Source: Colias croceus
Taxonomy: Eukaryota > Arthropoda > Insecta > Lepidoptera > Pieridae
Assembly (NCBI RefSeq): GCF_905220415.1
Contig: NC_059548.1
Coordinates: 9,054,501 to 9,118,500 of the forward strand
Length of the DNA stretch: 64,000 bases
Direction: 5' to 3'
The position numbers were made by a program, and so were the translations under genes. Under the pieces are notes generated by a model, which worked only from the letters and a program-made list of their open reading frames with translations, was not told the DNA's origin and made no database searches. Below, piece by piece: positions 10,611 to 22,600 of this stretch; positions within the stretch are counted from its first letter, which is position 1; each line of letters begins with the position of its first letter.

Positions 10611-13600
10611 GTAAGTACTTTCTTTAAAAGCTTATTATGCTGCTTATGAAGTAATTTTATGAAATAAACCAATGTTGTTTTTTTTATTAAATTTTCGATT
10701 AAGCAAGAAATAAACAATTATGATAGAAATTTGTCTCGAAAAATACAAAATTTCAAAACAAACGAAGGAAAGTAAATCTTTTTACAATATTTATAATTGG
10801 TTCATAAAGCATTATAATATTATTAAGTCTAGATGTACTATGAGACCTTAATCAAACTGCCAGGAGAACGTCTTATTAATGTTATTAGGTTTATGATGAA
10901 TGCCATTCTATCTCTTTTAAATCTATACTATACTACAATTTATAGAATATTTTTATTATAGCTGAAAAGTTTGTTTGTTTGAACCCGCTCATCTCAGGAA
11001 CTACTGGTCCGATTTGAAAAATTCGTGTTAGATAGCCATCATCACGCTGCAGCTGAGAGAAACAGGAGCCACGCGGGTGAAGCCGCGGAGCGCAGCTAGT
11101 TATTAATATAATTTTCGTTGCATTCAATATTATGAACAATATTTTTAATTTATAGCTTGTAATGGCTGCAGCTGTACACGGATAGAGTAATCGGTAGAGT
11201 GAACTAGCATACTACTCTACCAGTTCTCAGTACTCTAACAGTTTTAGTAGAGATTTTAGTTCTCTACTCTACCAATGCTACATTAGGATAGTAAGTAGGA
11301 CAGTTGGTACTCTACAGCTCTACTCTACCGTTTACTTTACCCGTGTACAGCGACCATAAAAGAAATTTGTTAGTTACAAAAAACGGCTGAATAGTTTTAT
11401 CGATTTTTAGTAACATTTGTCTACCTGGATTAGGATAATAGCTCGAAGCTTTAATTAATGGATATCCGGACGAAACTGTGTCGGGAAGATAGTAAAGATA
11501 TAGGGATATATTATATAGAGCGTTTAGGATCGAAATCATTACAGAAACTACAACTATATAATATTATGTAAATAGTTGCATATTAATTAAGTTATCTGAA
11601 TTAATTATTTTAAAAATAAACGGCTGTCTGTTAATATTGGATTTGTATAATTAATATAATAATTGCATAATGCATAATTAATGTAGGTATCACACAAACA
11701 CACAACTATACCTACACATAAACTTGCATACCTTAGGTGTATGTATACCTTTGTGAAATATTTGTTATAATATTCTTCTAATACAAGTTTTCTTTCATTT
11801 TGGATTATATAAAAGCATAAAAATGCTAATTAATTATCTGCTCTATTTAATGGCTCTTACATTTTTAAATTAAAAAGGCAATAATAATAAAAAAAATAAT
11901 TAAAGACCTTCATGAACAAACAACCAAAAGTATATTGTGTCATTTTGTTTTGAGAATAAAACTACAAGACAAAGAGACAATAATGATTCTCAGAATTTTA
12001 TTTGATTGAATTATAAATATTTTCATAACTGCAAAATTAAAATATGAATCGAATTTTGTTCGAATGAACGCCATTAGTACCATCATTTTTACTTAGGTAA
12101 ATCATGATTCATGAGTATAATCTATACATATAATAAATCTGTAGAAGGGTCAATTCTGTACATTGAAAATATAGAAAAAATAAATACCAGGGAGTGTTAC
12201 TGGATCGATACCAAACCCAAATATGTGATTAAAAAAATTTTTGTCTGTCTGTCTGTCTGTCTGTATGTGAAGGCATCACGTGAAAACTAACGGTTCGATT
12301 TCGATGAAACTTGGTATAATTATACCTTATTATCCTGGGCGTAAAATAGGATACTTTTTATCCTGAAAAAATACGTAGAAAAAAATTAATCTTAATTTTT
12401 CAGTTTTATCCATAGACGTTGTTCCGTAGAACCGCGAACACACGTTGCGTATTATTATAGGCCTAGCCGTATTTGGGTCCAATAGATATTTATAAGATAT
12501 CATTGTTAGAGTTACTCAAAATGGAGAAATAAACTATCCACGCGAAGACCGACATCCGCGCGGACGGAGTCGCGGGCGGATGCTAGTATATAATAATATC
12601 TAACGCTTCTCCCCGGACTGAATTTTTCTTTCTTTTGAATCCTATTCTTGCTCTATCGCACCCAAAAAATAGAATCGTTCCACTATACGTATTAGGAGGA
12701 AATCCTACCGCGCACTACTCCTCTGTGGAACTACCTTCCAAATTCAGCATTTCCAAAAGTCTCTATGACTTGGATTACTTCAAGAAGAGAGCGTACTGCT
12801 CCATCAAAGCCCGGCAACGCACTCACAAGTCACAATACTCCAGAGTCTGTGGATGTTCATGGGCGGCGCCAATCATCGCTTTCTGTCCGGTCACCGGTGA
12901 CGTGGAAGCTCGTTTGCCATACGTTAAGAAAAAGAATCATTTAATAAGGTCGTTCTAAATGTACTTTACATAGTATTACGTACCTACAAAGATTTCGGAG
13001 ATACATTTTTTCATATTATCTCCTCTGGGAGTGTGTTCTCTTCTATCCCATCTGGCCTAATTTTCAGCCAAAACTGTTGATTGACTCAAACATTGCGAAC
13101 TAAATAATCTCAAAATGCAAAAAATGTTTGATAATACTTATCCGATTAAACCTAAACAAAGAGCCTAACTGATAACTAGAGTCTGTTCAAAATGGCCATA
13201 GTTTATGACTCACATAATTTAACATAATATACTTACAAAGTAGTAATTAAAGAAGGAAATGGATATTCAATATTGTTAAACAATAAATAATTATGTTTTA
13301 TTCAATGAAAGCTAAAACTTATGGAACCTCCAAAATAATAATTTATTATTTCCCGATATCCGAACCACAAGCGCTTTTATTTTTACTAATAAATTAATAA
13401 TGTAAAGCTGAAGAGTTTGTTTGTTTGTTTGAACTTATCTACGTCCGATTTCAAAAACTCTTTCACAGTTGGATTCGTATGTAATCCTCATGGATCACAT
13501 ATAACCTATAGGTAGAACTCAGATTCTAAATATAGGTTATGATATTATGTGAAAATGGGCAAAGCCGGGGCGGATCGCTAGAGTGTGAGATTAATATTAC

Positions 13601-16600
13601 ACATTATCTAAACAACAACAATTTGCATTAAAATGACAATGTTGTCATTTTAATGCAAACTGTTGTTTATGTCATATGACAAATATCTATTATTATTAAG
13701 CTGAAGAGTTGGTTGGTTTGTTTGTACGACCTAATCTCAGGAACTACTTGTCCGATTTGAAAAGTTCTTTTGGTGTTAGATAGCCCATTTAATGAGGAAG
13801 GCTATAGGCTATTTATTATCACGCTAAGACCAACACGCACACTGCGGGTAAAACCACGGAGCACAGCTAGTAATTACATAATTCACATCATTAAATAATA
13901 TTTTTATCCTTATTATAATTATCGGTTCCATAGTATAACTATACTTATTTCACTTTAACTATGACATGTGATTGATCATAAAACATTAAAATATAAATCT
14001 TCATGCCTAATTTACATAATAACAGCTGTGTCGAATCTGCCATAATATAGAAGAAATGAATTGTGAAATGAATGCAGTTACATTTTCCAATATTTTTTCA
14101 TACATGTGTATTTTTCTAATCTTACTTAATCTAATAAAAAAAAATAAGTCGGGTTTTCCTTCCTGACGCTATAACTCCAGAACGCACGAACCGATTTCCA
14201 CGGATTTGCATTCGTTGGATAGGTCTCTGGCTCCGTGAGGTTTGTAGCAAAGAAAATTCAGGAAACATTTCAACAGAAAAGCGGGAAAACCGGGAAGATT
14301 TTTCACATACAGCGCCTTATGTAACATTTCGTTTGGTATTTAAACATAAGGTGGCGAAACGGAGTTCGCCGGGTTAGTTATTTATAATTATTTTATCCGC
14401 TTAATTATGTTTATGTTTATTTTTAAAAAAAATAAAATATTTTTATTACCTAATGTACCTATCTATATTATGAAAATACTCGATATAGGTACTCAATCCG
14501 TAGCATAATTTTGAAGTAACACTTCTTTAGGGGCGTTGAGAGTAAAATTTCTAGGTCGCGTCATTGAAATACCGTCACGAAATGGAGTAAGGCGACGATT
14601 TTGATATCTTTGAATCTTGCCAAAGACGTTTCAATTCTGACAGGTGTGCTCGGCACACACACTCGTTTTTTTAAATAAGGACATTTTTTTTTTGGTTATC
14701 GGCCGAAGTCATTTTTTAAGCATAGCTTCTATGGCGGGCCTTGAGCGCGGGGACCGAATCGAGAAATTCCATAACGAAAAAACCTCACGCTCCCCACTCC
14801 GACGGGCTCGGAGGTGTGGCTTGAAGGCATGCTATGCAATAGCTTTACCGCGGCCGCCCCCGAGTGCCGCACGTCTTTTTTTTATACAGCATCAGTAAAG
14901 TAGATACATAATATAATATTGTGTTAGATAGAGACAAGGTAAAACAACGGCAATATAAAGGAATCCCTTTTTTTACTATATCTCGCTTCATAAATAAATA
15001 TCATGTGGAAATTGTTTCCCAGTGTCAATGACACTAGGCACCTGGGCCAAGGTTTCCTTTCTATACAAATGAGATAACGAGAATTAAATAGCCATTTTGC
15101 AATATTACATGTTTTTAATCAATACAACCTTGCCCTAATGTGCTGCAGTTTAAGGAAATTTTCACGTTATAAAAAATACAGCTATAAAAGTCTACGAAGA
15201 TAATAATATTATAGGGACTATTATAATAAAGGCAAATATATTTTTTCTCAAAACGTGGCATTGTATAAAATTTACCACCACGTAGGTATTACACAATTAA
15301 TATACAAATAAAATAAAATAACATTTTAATAAGACCACTTATATTGAACTGGTATTGCTGTACCAATAAACAAACAATTTAATACCTTACTATGAACTAA
15401 TCTTAGACACTAAAATTATAAAGCTGAAAAGTTTGTTTGTTTGTTTGAACGCGCTAATCTCAGGAACTACTGGTCCGATTTGAAAAATTCTTTCGGTGTT
15501 AGATAGCCCATTTATCGAGGAAGGCTATATTATATCATTACTCTAAGATCAATGGGAGCTGAACACTGCTGGTAAAACCGCGGAGCACAAATAGTTCTTA
15601 ATATTGATAATTATTATTACAGATGGCGTACCTAAAACACCATTTGACGAGAAAAATAAAGATCACTGGAGGCTGCAGGCGCAATGGACCTTAAGATCAA
15701 AGGTAAATATTTAAATAATATTTGTATCAAACAAAATCATTAAAATATCTAGGTATAAACCCATTTTAAAAGCTTGTATTCTTTATTAATTATTTTAATA
15801 GTTTTTCGAAGAAAATTACCTACCATGATTCATTCGCTTTATTTCGGAAGGTTCTCAATTCCTAGCACCTATGGACAGTGTTTATATTTAGGATATCAAT
15901 GCGCTTTTTATTTTTACATAGCATCATCATACCAAATAGAAATGACTCAATGTTGAAAAATCAAATTACTCATCTACTGGTAATTTAAGCTAAAATAAAA
16001 CCGCTATTTGCTTGTTCCCCTATTTCAGATATCAAAACCGCAAAATAAAAACATAGCCAAGAACATAATCCTGTTCCTTGGTGATGGTATGAGCATCACC
16101 ACCCTGGCAGCTACCAGGGTCTACTTGGGTAGGAAGTACGGCCTCACGGGGGAGGAGGTGAAACTAAGCTTCGAGTCGTTCCCGCATACTGGGTTAGCTA
16201 AGGTTATAAAGTATTTATATTTGTCAATTTGATCTCGATTTTGTGTTAATATAACACAAAATAGAGCAAAAAAAAATGACATCCTTACTAATTTTGTTTG
16301 CAAAAGTGCCTGATTAATTAAAAAGTTAAAACTATAATTTTGACTCATTTCTGTCGATTAATTTGGCATTGGTAAAGATCTATCTACACAAAAGTAATAT
16401 TGTAGTACATAACGACATATAAACAATTTTATGTAGCAACAACATAGGCATCGAGACTATACAGGGTGTCCCACTGTTGGTATACTAAGCTCAAAGGAGT
16501 TTATAGTTTTACATACGCTGAGTACGTAAAAAATACTTATAAAATTCCAGACGCATTTTTTTTTTCAAATAGATGAATTCTTAAAACTCTGTGTACACCT

Positions 16601-19600
16601 AACAAGCAACCCGCCCAACTTTGCCACCAGCACGTGACCTCTCGTTTAAGATTATGTTTCAAAATGCTCACATTAGCGAAGCGGTATATGCCGGTTGCGT
16701 GAAGCGGTATATTAGAGAAGAAAACATGGATCTTCAGGAAAAATTTAGCAAACATTTTTGACGTAATTTTGTTGTTACGTGATCAGTGTATGCAAAACTA
16801 CAAGGCCCTTCGCACATAGTATACCAATAGTGCCTAAATATTTTCGATTTATACAGGCTGTTCCTCTGTATAAAAACGAAAAGATTTAGGGTTCTAATTG
16901 CTATTTCTGTGGTTAAAAATAGAAATTTCATTCTACACGTGCACAACAGAAAATGAAATCCATATCTCTTGCTTAAAAGGCGATAAACAAACTCATTAAA
17001 GCTCCAATCGCAATAAACGGCAAAGATTTTATTTTGAATTCAACATTGGATTGAAAATGCTTGTTAATTTTGACTGCATATAAAACGAAAACTAACAAAT
17101 AGCTGCATAATATAAAACGAAAACTTGCAATAGCTAGCACAGATAATAAAAATTGAATGAATGAATGATCGAATACTCTTTATTGTACATACACAGAAAT
17201 ACAGTTTGTTACATGGTTTAGATAACTTATGAATTTATTCATGACTAGCTTCCGCCCGCGACTCCGTCCGCGCGGAAAAATTAAGATTAATTTTTTTTCT
17301 ACGTATTTTTCCGGGATAAAAAGTATCCTATTTTATGCCCAGGATAATAAGGTATAATTATACCAAGTTTCATCGAAATCGAACCGTTAGTTTTCACGTG
17401 ATGCCTTCACATACAGACAGACAGACAGACAGACGGACAGACAGACAAAAAATTTTTTAATCAAATATTTGGGTTTGGTATCGATCCAGGAATACCCCCT
17501 GCTATTTATTTTTTCAATATTTTTAATGTACAGAATTGACCCTTCTACAGATTTATTATATGTATAGATATAAAAATTCATAGTATAATAATATAATCAC
17601 AGTATAATCTAAGAAACACAAACACACTATACTATATTTGTTGGTTCAGGATTAGATTAACTCTTGAAATTATTATAGTGTCGTCGATCCCTGATAAGTG
17701 TACAAAGTTTTAATTAAATATTATGTTAGTTTAAAGTGGATAATCGAGTCTAGAGGTGTCAGTTATATACAAACTTAAAGATGAAGTTAATAAAAGCGAG
17801 CTAAGATACACAGAAAATAATAATTATTGCTAATAAATTTTATTATTATTTTTTTATTTTTTTTTATTATATTTATAGTAATATAATCTAATATTGTTTC
17901 TGCAGACGTATTGTGTAGATCACAATGTAGCAGATTCAGCTTGCAGCGGAACAGCCTACCTCAGTGGGGTGAAAGCCAACAGTCAGACTGTAGGACTTAG
18001 TGCTGCTGTCAAACGAGGGGACTGTGAGGGACAGCGCAATGCTGCTAATTCTGTTACTGGCTTGACTGATTGGGCACAGAAGGCCGGGAAGGCTACAGGT
18101 ATTAACTTCGTAAATTATTCGTCTTATGTTTTAGAAGATGCAAAATATATATCTTGTGATTCATCAGTATTGTAACATTAGGTATGATTATGAGGTAACT
18201 ATAACATACGGAGGTATAAGGTATACTAGTGAAGGTGAAAAGTGCTTCTGGAAGAAGCCTAATTGAATGAATAAATGTTTGAGTTTGAGTTCAATAGATT
18301 TAATAAAATTTTGACTAGATTTTAATATAAAGAATGAAGATTATTAGATGACCCAATTTTTGTACCTTTGATTGTTTTATTAACATTGAGTTGATGTTTT
18401 TTACTTGGTAATAATTCAACATAATCTTGATAAGACTTTTCCTAATAGAATCAACTAATTAACACTAACATTGATTACAATTTAAAGGCCTTTAGACTGT
18501 TAGATCGATACTAATCTATTTTGAAATTAAGAGAGAATAAAAACATGAAGTGATCATAAAAATAACTCCTTGACACTAAATCTAGACAATTGAAAGAAAA
18601 CTCGGTCAAGAGTAATGATTTCTATGAACTAGAGCCAGAAAATTATTTATGAGAAATGATTATTACCATATTGGGATTTCAGCTTATTTGTTTGATAATT
18701 TATAAATCAAACAACCATGAATCCAAATTCATGCAAAGCGTGAGCATCCGTTAGTGTTTCCAGGAAGTGTTTTTATTAGAATTAAATGAAGCACGTTTAC
18801 TTATTGTTTTACTGGCCAAAATGTAGTGCTGGGATATAATTCAGAAGTCATCTATACTTTGACTACAAAAGTACGAAAGTTTTCAGATATCTAAATTTAC
18901 ATGTCTAGGTTGATTTTTGTCTTGGTCACATTAGTAAAATAAATACTGATATTCATAAAGTTAATCCGCTACTGTAAACAAGTAACTATCTTTATTACTT
19001 TACAAAATAATAGGTAGCCTAGAAAAAAAAAACAATTGTCTAGCGAGCAATGAGTACAACAATTCTAATAACTCTACAAATAATTCTATTCATTTTATAA
19101 CTCTAAAAAAATAGAATCTAATTAAGGATATAAAATAACAATATTCAAATCTAATCAAGTACTAAATCCCCAGGTATAGTAACAACCACGCGGGTCACGC
19201 ACGCGACGCCGGCGTCTGCGTACGCGCACTCCGCTGACCGACGGTGGGAGGCAGACGCTGACCTGCCGAAGCAAGGCCTGCGCTGTGACGACATCGCGAC
19301 GCAACTCGTGAGAGGTCGTGTTGGCAGTCATGTTGATGTAAGTTTCATTGGATAACCTTGGTTGGTATAGAATATGAAGATTTGGAGAGCTAGAGTTAAG
19401 AGGAATGATGCAGGAAACAGTAGTTGTGGTATCTTGTATACAATACATACAATAATAACTCTTTTACACGATCACTTTAGGAAACAAATTTTAAAATCAC
19501 TAACTATTCTTCATAAAACAAAAATACATATTTTGAATTACATGCGCTAATCCTCTCGCCTTTATTTCCCAATTAATTCAGTCCATACTAAAGCAAAATG

Positions 19601-22600
19601 CGATATCGTAAGTTAAAGGCAGTGTTACTTTTGCATTAATACATTTATCGAATGCATAAATATGGCAAATATCAAATACCCTTAATAAACCAATCCATAT
19701 TCCTGGGTGAAGGTTTCAAACCAGTCTCGACTGCAGTAAAGAAAACGGATTCCCAATTATTACTTTTAATATATCCTGCTGCATATAAAATACTGCAACA
19801 GGTCCCGGATCTTGGTTATACGTCCGGATTGACATGCAAGGTAAACTGGGAGCAAAGTAGGAAATTAAAACACATTCACAACGTTTTCAATGCTAAGTGA
19901 TGTTAATCGATGCATTTGGTTCCTTCATCTATATTAATATAACATTTCTAATATTTTGCTCTTGAATACACTCATTAGTCAATACATTTCCAACAAATTA
20001 TATTTCATTTAAACAATGAGTGGTATATTGTGATGCTACACAAATGCTATTTATATTATTATACTGTATAATAAAAATGCTGGTTTATCATATTTGTGGC
20101 TGCATATGCCAAATATCATATTTTTTATAGATACTAACGGCCATAGTAGGTAGGTATGATACGTTATAGTGGGTAGAGTAATATTGTAGTCATTTCTCTC
20201 TAACCTACATTTAAAAATAAAACGAAAATTCAATTGCATAAAATAATTTACATTTCTCTAATTGCAGGTTGTCTTTGGTGGCGGTAGAAAGAACTTCATG
20301 CCAAAAACAGAAAAGGATAACAAAGGTCAACCCGGATACAGGCGTGATAACAAAAACCTCATTAGAGAATGGCTCCTTACAAAAGAATCATTGGGATACA
20401 AACCCACGTATATAAGGAACAGAAAAGAATTGTATAATCTAGATGTCGATAAATATAATAGCGTTCTAGGATTGTTTTCACATGATCACATGCCATATCA
20501 TCTAGAGGCTGATGATGATGATCCAAGTCTCAGTGAAATGACACAGAAAGCTATTGAATTGCTGTCTAGAAATAAGAATGGATACTTCCTGTTTGTCGAA
20601 GGTAAGGTAACCTGTTTATTTTGTTAAGTTATAATGCAATGACGTGGTAATGCTTATAATGTCACACTATTGATGATGAACTTCGAGCTCGAAAATATTG
20701 ACCGATTGTGTAAGATATGGAAGACTCTATTATGATTACAATTTAGGTACTTAGTCATATATTTTTATCTGATAACCCTTATTAAAACGCTGGGAGCTAT
20801 ACTTCCCACGTCTCAGATTGAAGAAAATCGTGTTTTATTTTTATATGCTTAAACCTAATGCAGTGTAATATTTATCTACGCAATCTTAACATTTCAGAGA
20901 ACTTTTTTTCATGGAAACACTTTTCAGAGAATTATTATATGTCATGGTAAACACACGTCAAAGTGAAGGGACGTGATTTTTCCGCCAAAAACGACCGTTA
21001 TTTTTTAGTTTTTTGTGTAGTGCTGAAAAAAAATTAGATAAGTAGATTTGAGTTTTAGCTATGTAAACTAGACTATATTACGGTTGCGTGAAACGTAAAA
21101 ATATGCCCAGAATCTTTCGTTTATACCTTGGTAGAGTCGATTGAAATTAAGTCTATAAGTGGGAAGATATCATCCCAGTGTTCTTCACTGCACACGACAT
21201 TCGGAAACTCTATATATAAAATCCATGTGTCTAAAAAATCTTTTTAGTTGGTATAAGCAACTTATTTATTCATATTCATTATTTCTTGATCAGATAATTA
21301 GACATCTTAACTCAATACATTATATTTACCTATTGCTTTTATTTTGTTTTAGAAAAATGCCTTGTTTATGTTGAAGTCATTCATTTTTCAATTCCCGAAT
21401 TCTTCCCTTAGTAAAAGAAACTTGCATTGATGAGTACTTTCACCTGCTTTATTAAAAAATATGATCTATATAATTTTTTACGATAAAATTTAATTCACAA
21501 GTGGAGTCAGGGCAACTAGCTAGTGTTTGAAAATATTGGTGTCATAATGGACACTGGGAGCTATAGTTCCCACCTTTCCAACCTTTTTACAAGAGAGAAC
21601 AGATGACGGGGCATATACTTCCCACCAAAAAAAGGTTACTTTCCCCCCACTAACCCCTCTTTTGTGTGTATTTTTGAAATCTACGACCCAAAATTACCTA
21701 GGAACGTATCTTACTTTTTTGTTAACTCCTCCACATGCTCGCGTTTGAATAAGGGATAATCCAAGTTGTGAATTACCAATTTTGATTTCTGACAAAACTA
21801 TTGTATACTTACCCATCTTGAAGTATCGCTTTGTTATTCCATTTATTTCATTCAACACATTAAATCAAACTTGGTTGATAAATTACAGAATTTACTCTAT
21901 TAATCATACAATTACATTTGGCATTTCAGGTGGTCGTATAGACACAGCTCATCACGAGACCAAAGCCCGTAAAGCTCTCGACGAAACCTCAGAATTCGCG
22001 AAGGCAGTTGAGATGGCCCTCCGCCTGGTGAATACAGAGGACACCCTCGTCATTGTGACGTCAGACCATAGTCACACGATGACGTATAGTGGCTACAGTG
22101 AACGGGGCACTGATATTTTGGGCCTGGTTAATAATAATAAGGTAAGTGTGTATGTAAACAGTTGTTGTACGGCGCCAATTTTTTGGTAGGTTGTTTATGT
22201 GTTTGTTATAACTGAGATATTTATTGTTTTTTCTTCGTAAATCGACGTGACGTAAACGGATTTATTAAACGTATCATCTCTAATAAGGAATTTTAGTAGT
22301 TTTTCAGTTTCAGTTTATTTTATTGTGTACCAAGGACTTCCTGCTTCCATTAGTAAAAATAAATCAATCTATACTAATATTATAAAGAGGAAAGGTTTGT
22401 ATGTATGTATGTATGGTTTTCACGCATAAACTACTGGACCGATTTTGATGAAATTTGGCACAGATAATCTTTAGACCCTGAGAAAGAACATAGGCCTATA
22501 CCTTTTATTGCGAAATATGTACCACGGGCGAAGCCGGGGCGGACCGCTAGTATAATATACGATTAGTCCTATGACTACTTCGAAACAGCAGAATTATATA

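Larger units (their letters stand above)
10611..15622. other. ALP gene 2 intron 1 (5.0 kb)
   Basis: The largest ALP intron, filled with six Helitron copies, one other Helitron-like repeat, a MITE, the palindrome, one GC-rich repeat and the orphan ORF. Between 11352 and 12120 and between 13000 and 13390 I see only AT-rich sequence. Confidence 0.6.

Noticed and set aside
16537..16755. Minus ORF with Trp/Cys-rich stretch in ALP intron 3
   Set aside because: Part of a possible repeat; no conserved motif or neighbouring exon.
17420..17450. Short spaced repeats (GACA units) suggestive of an array
   Set aside because: A simple microsatellite inside type E Helitrons, not a CRISPR-like array.
19652..19900. 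82-codon ORF with ATG in ALP gene 2 intron 5
   Set aside because: No homology recognised, no splice links to the ALP frame, and the ALP reading passes over it; probably chance.
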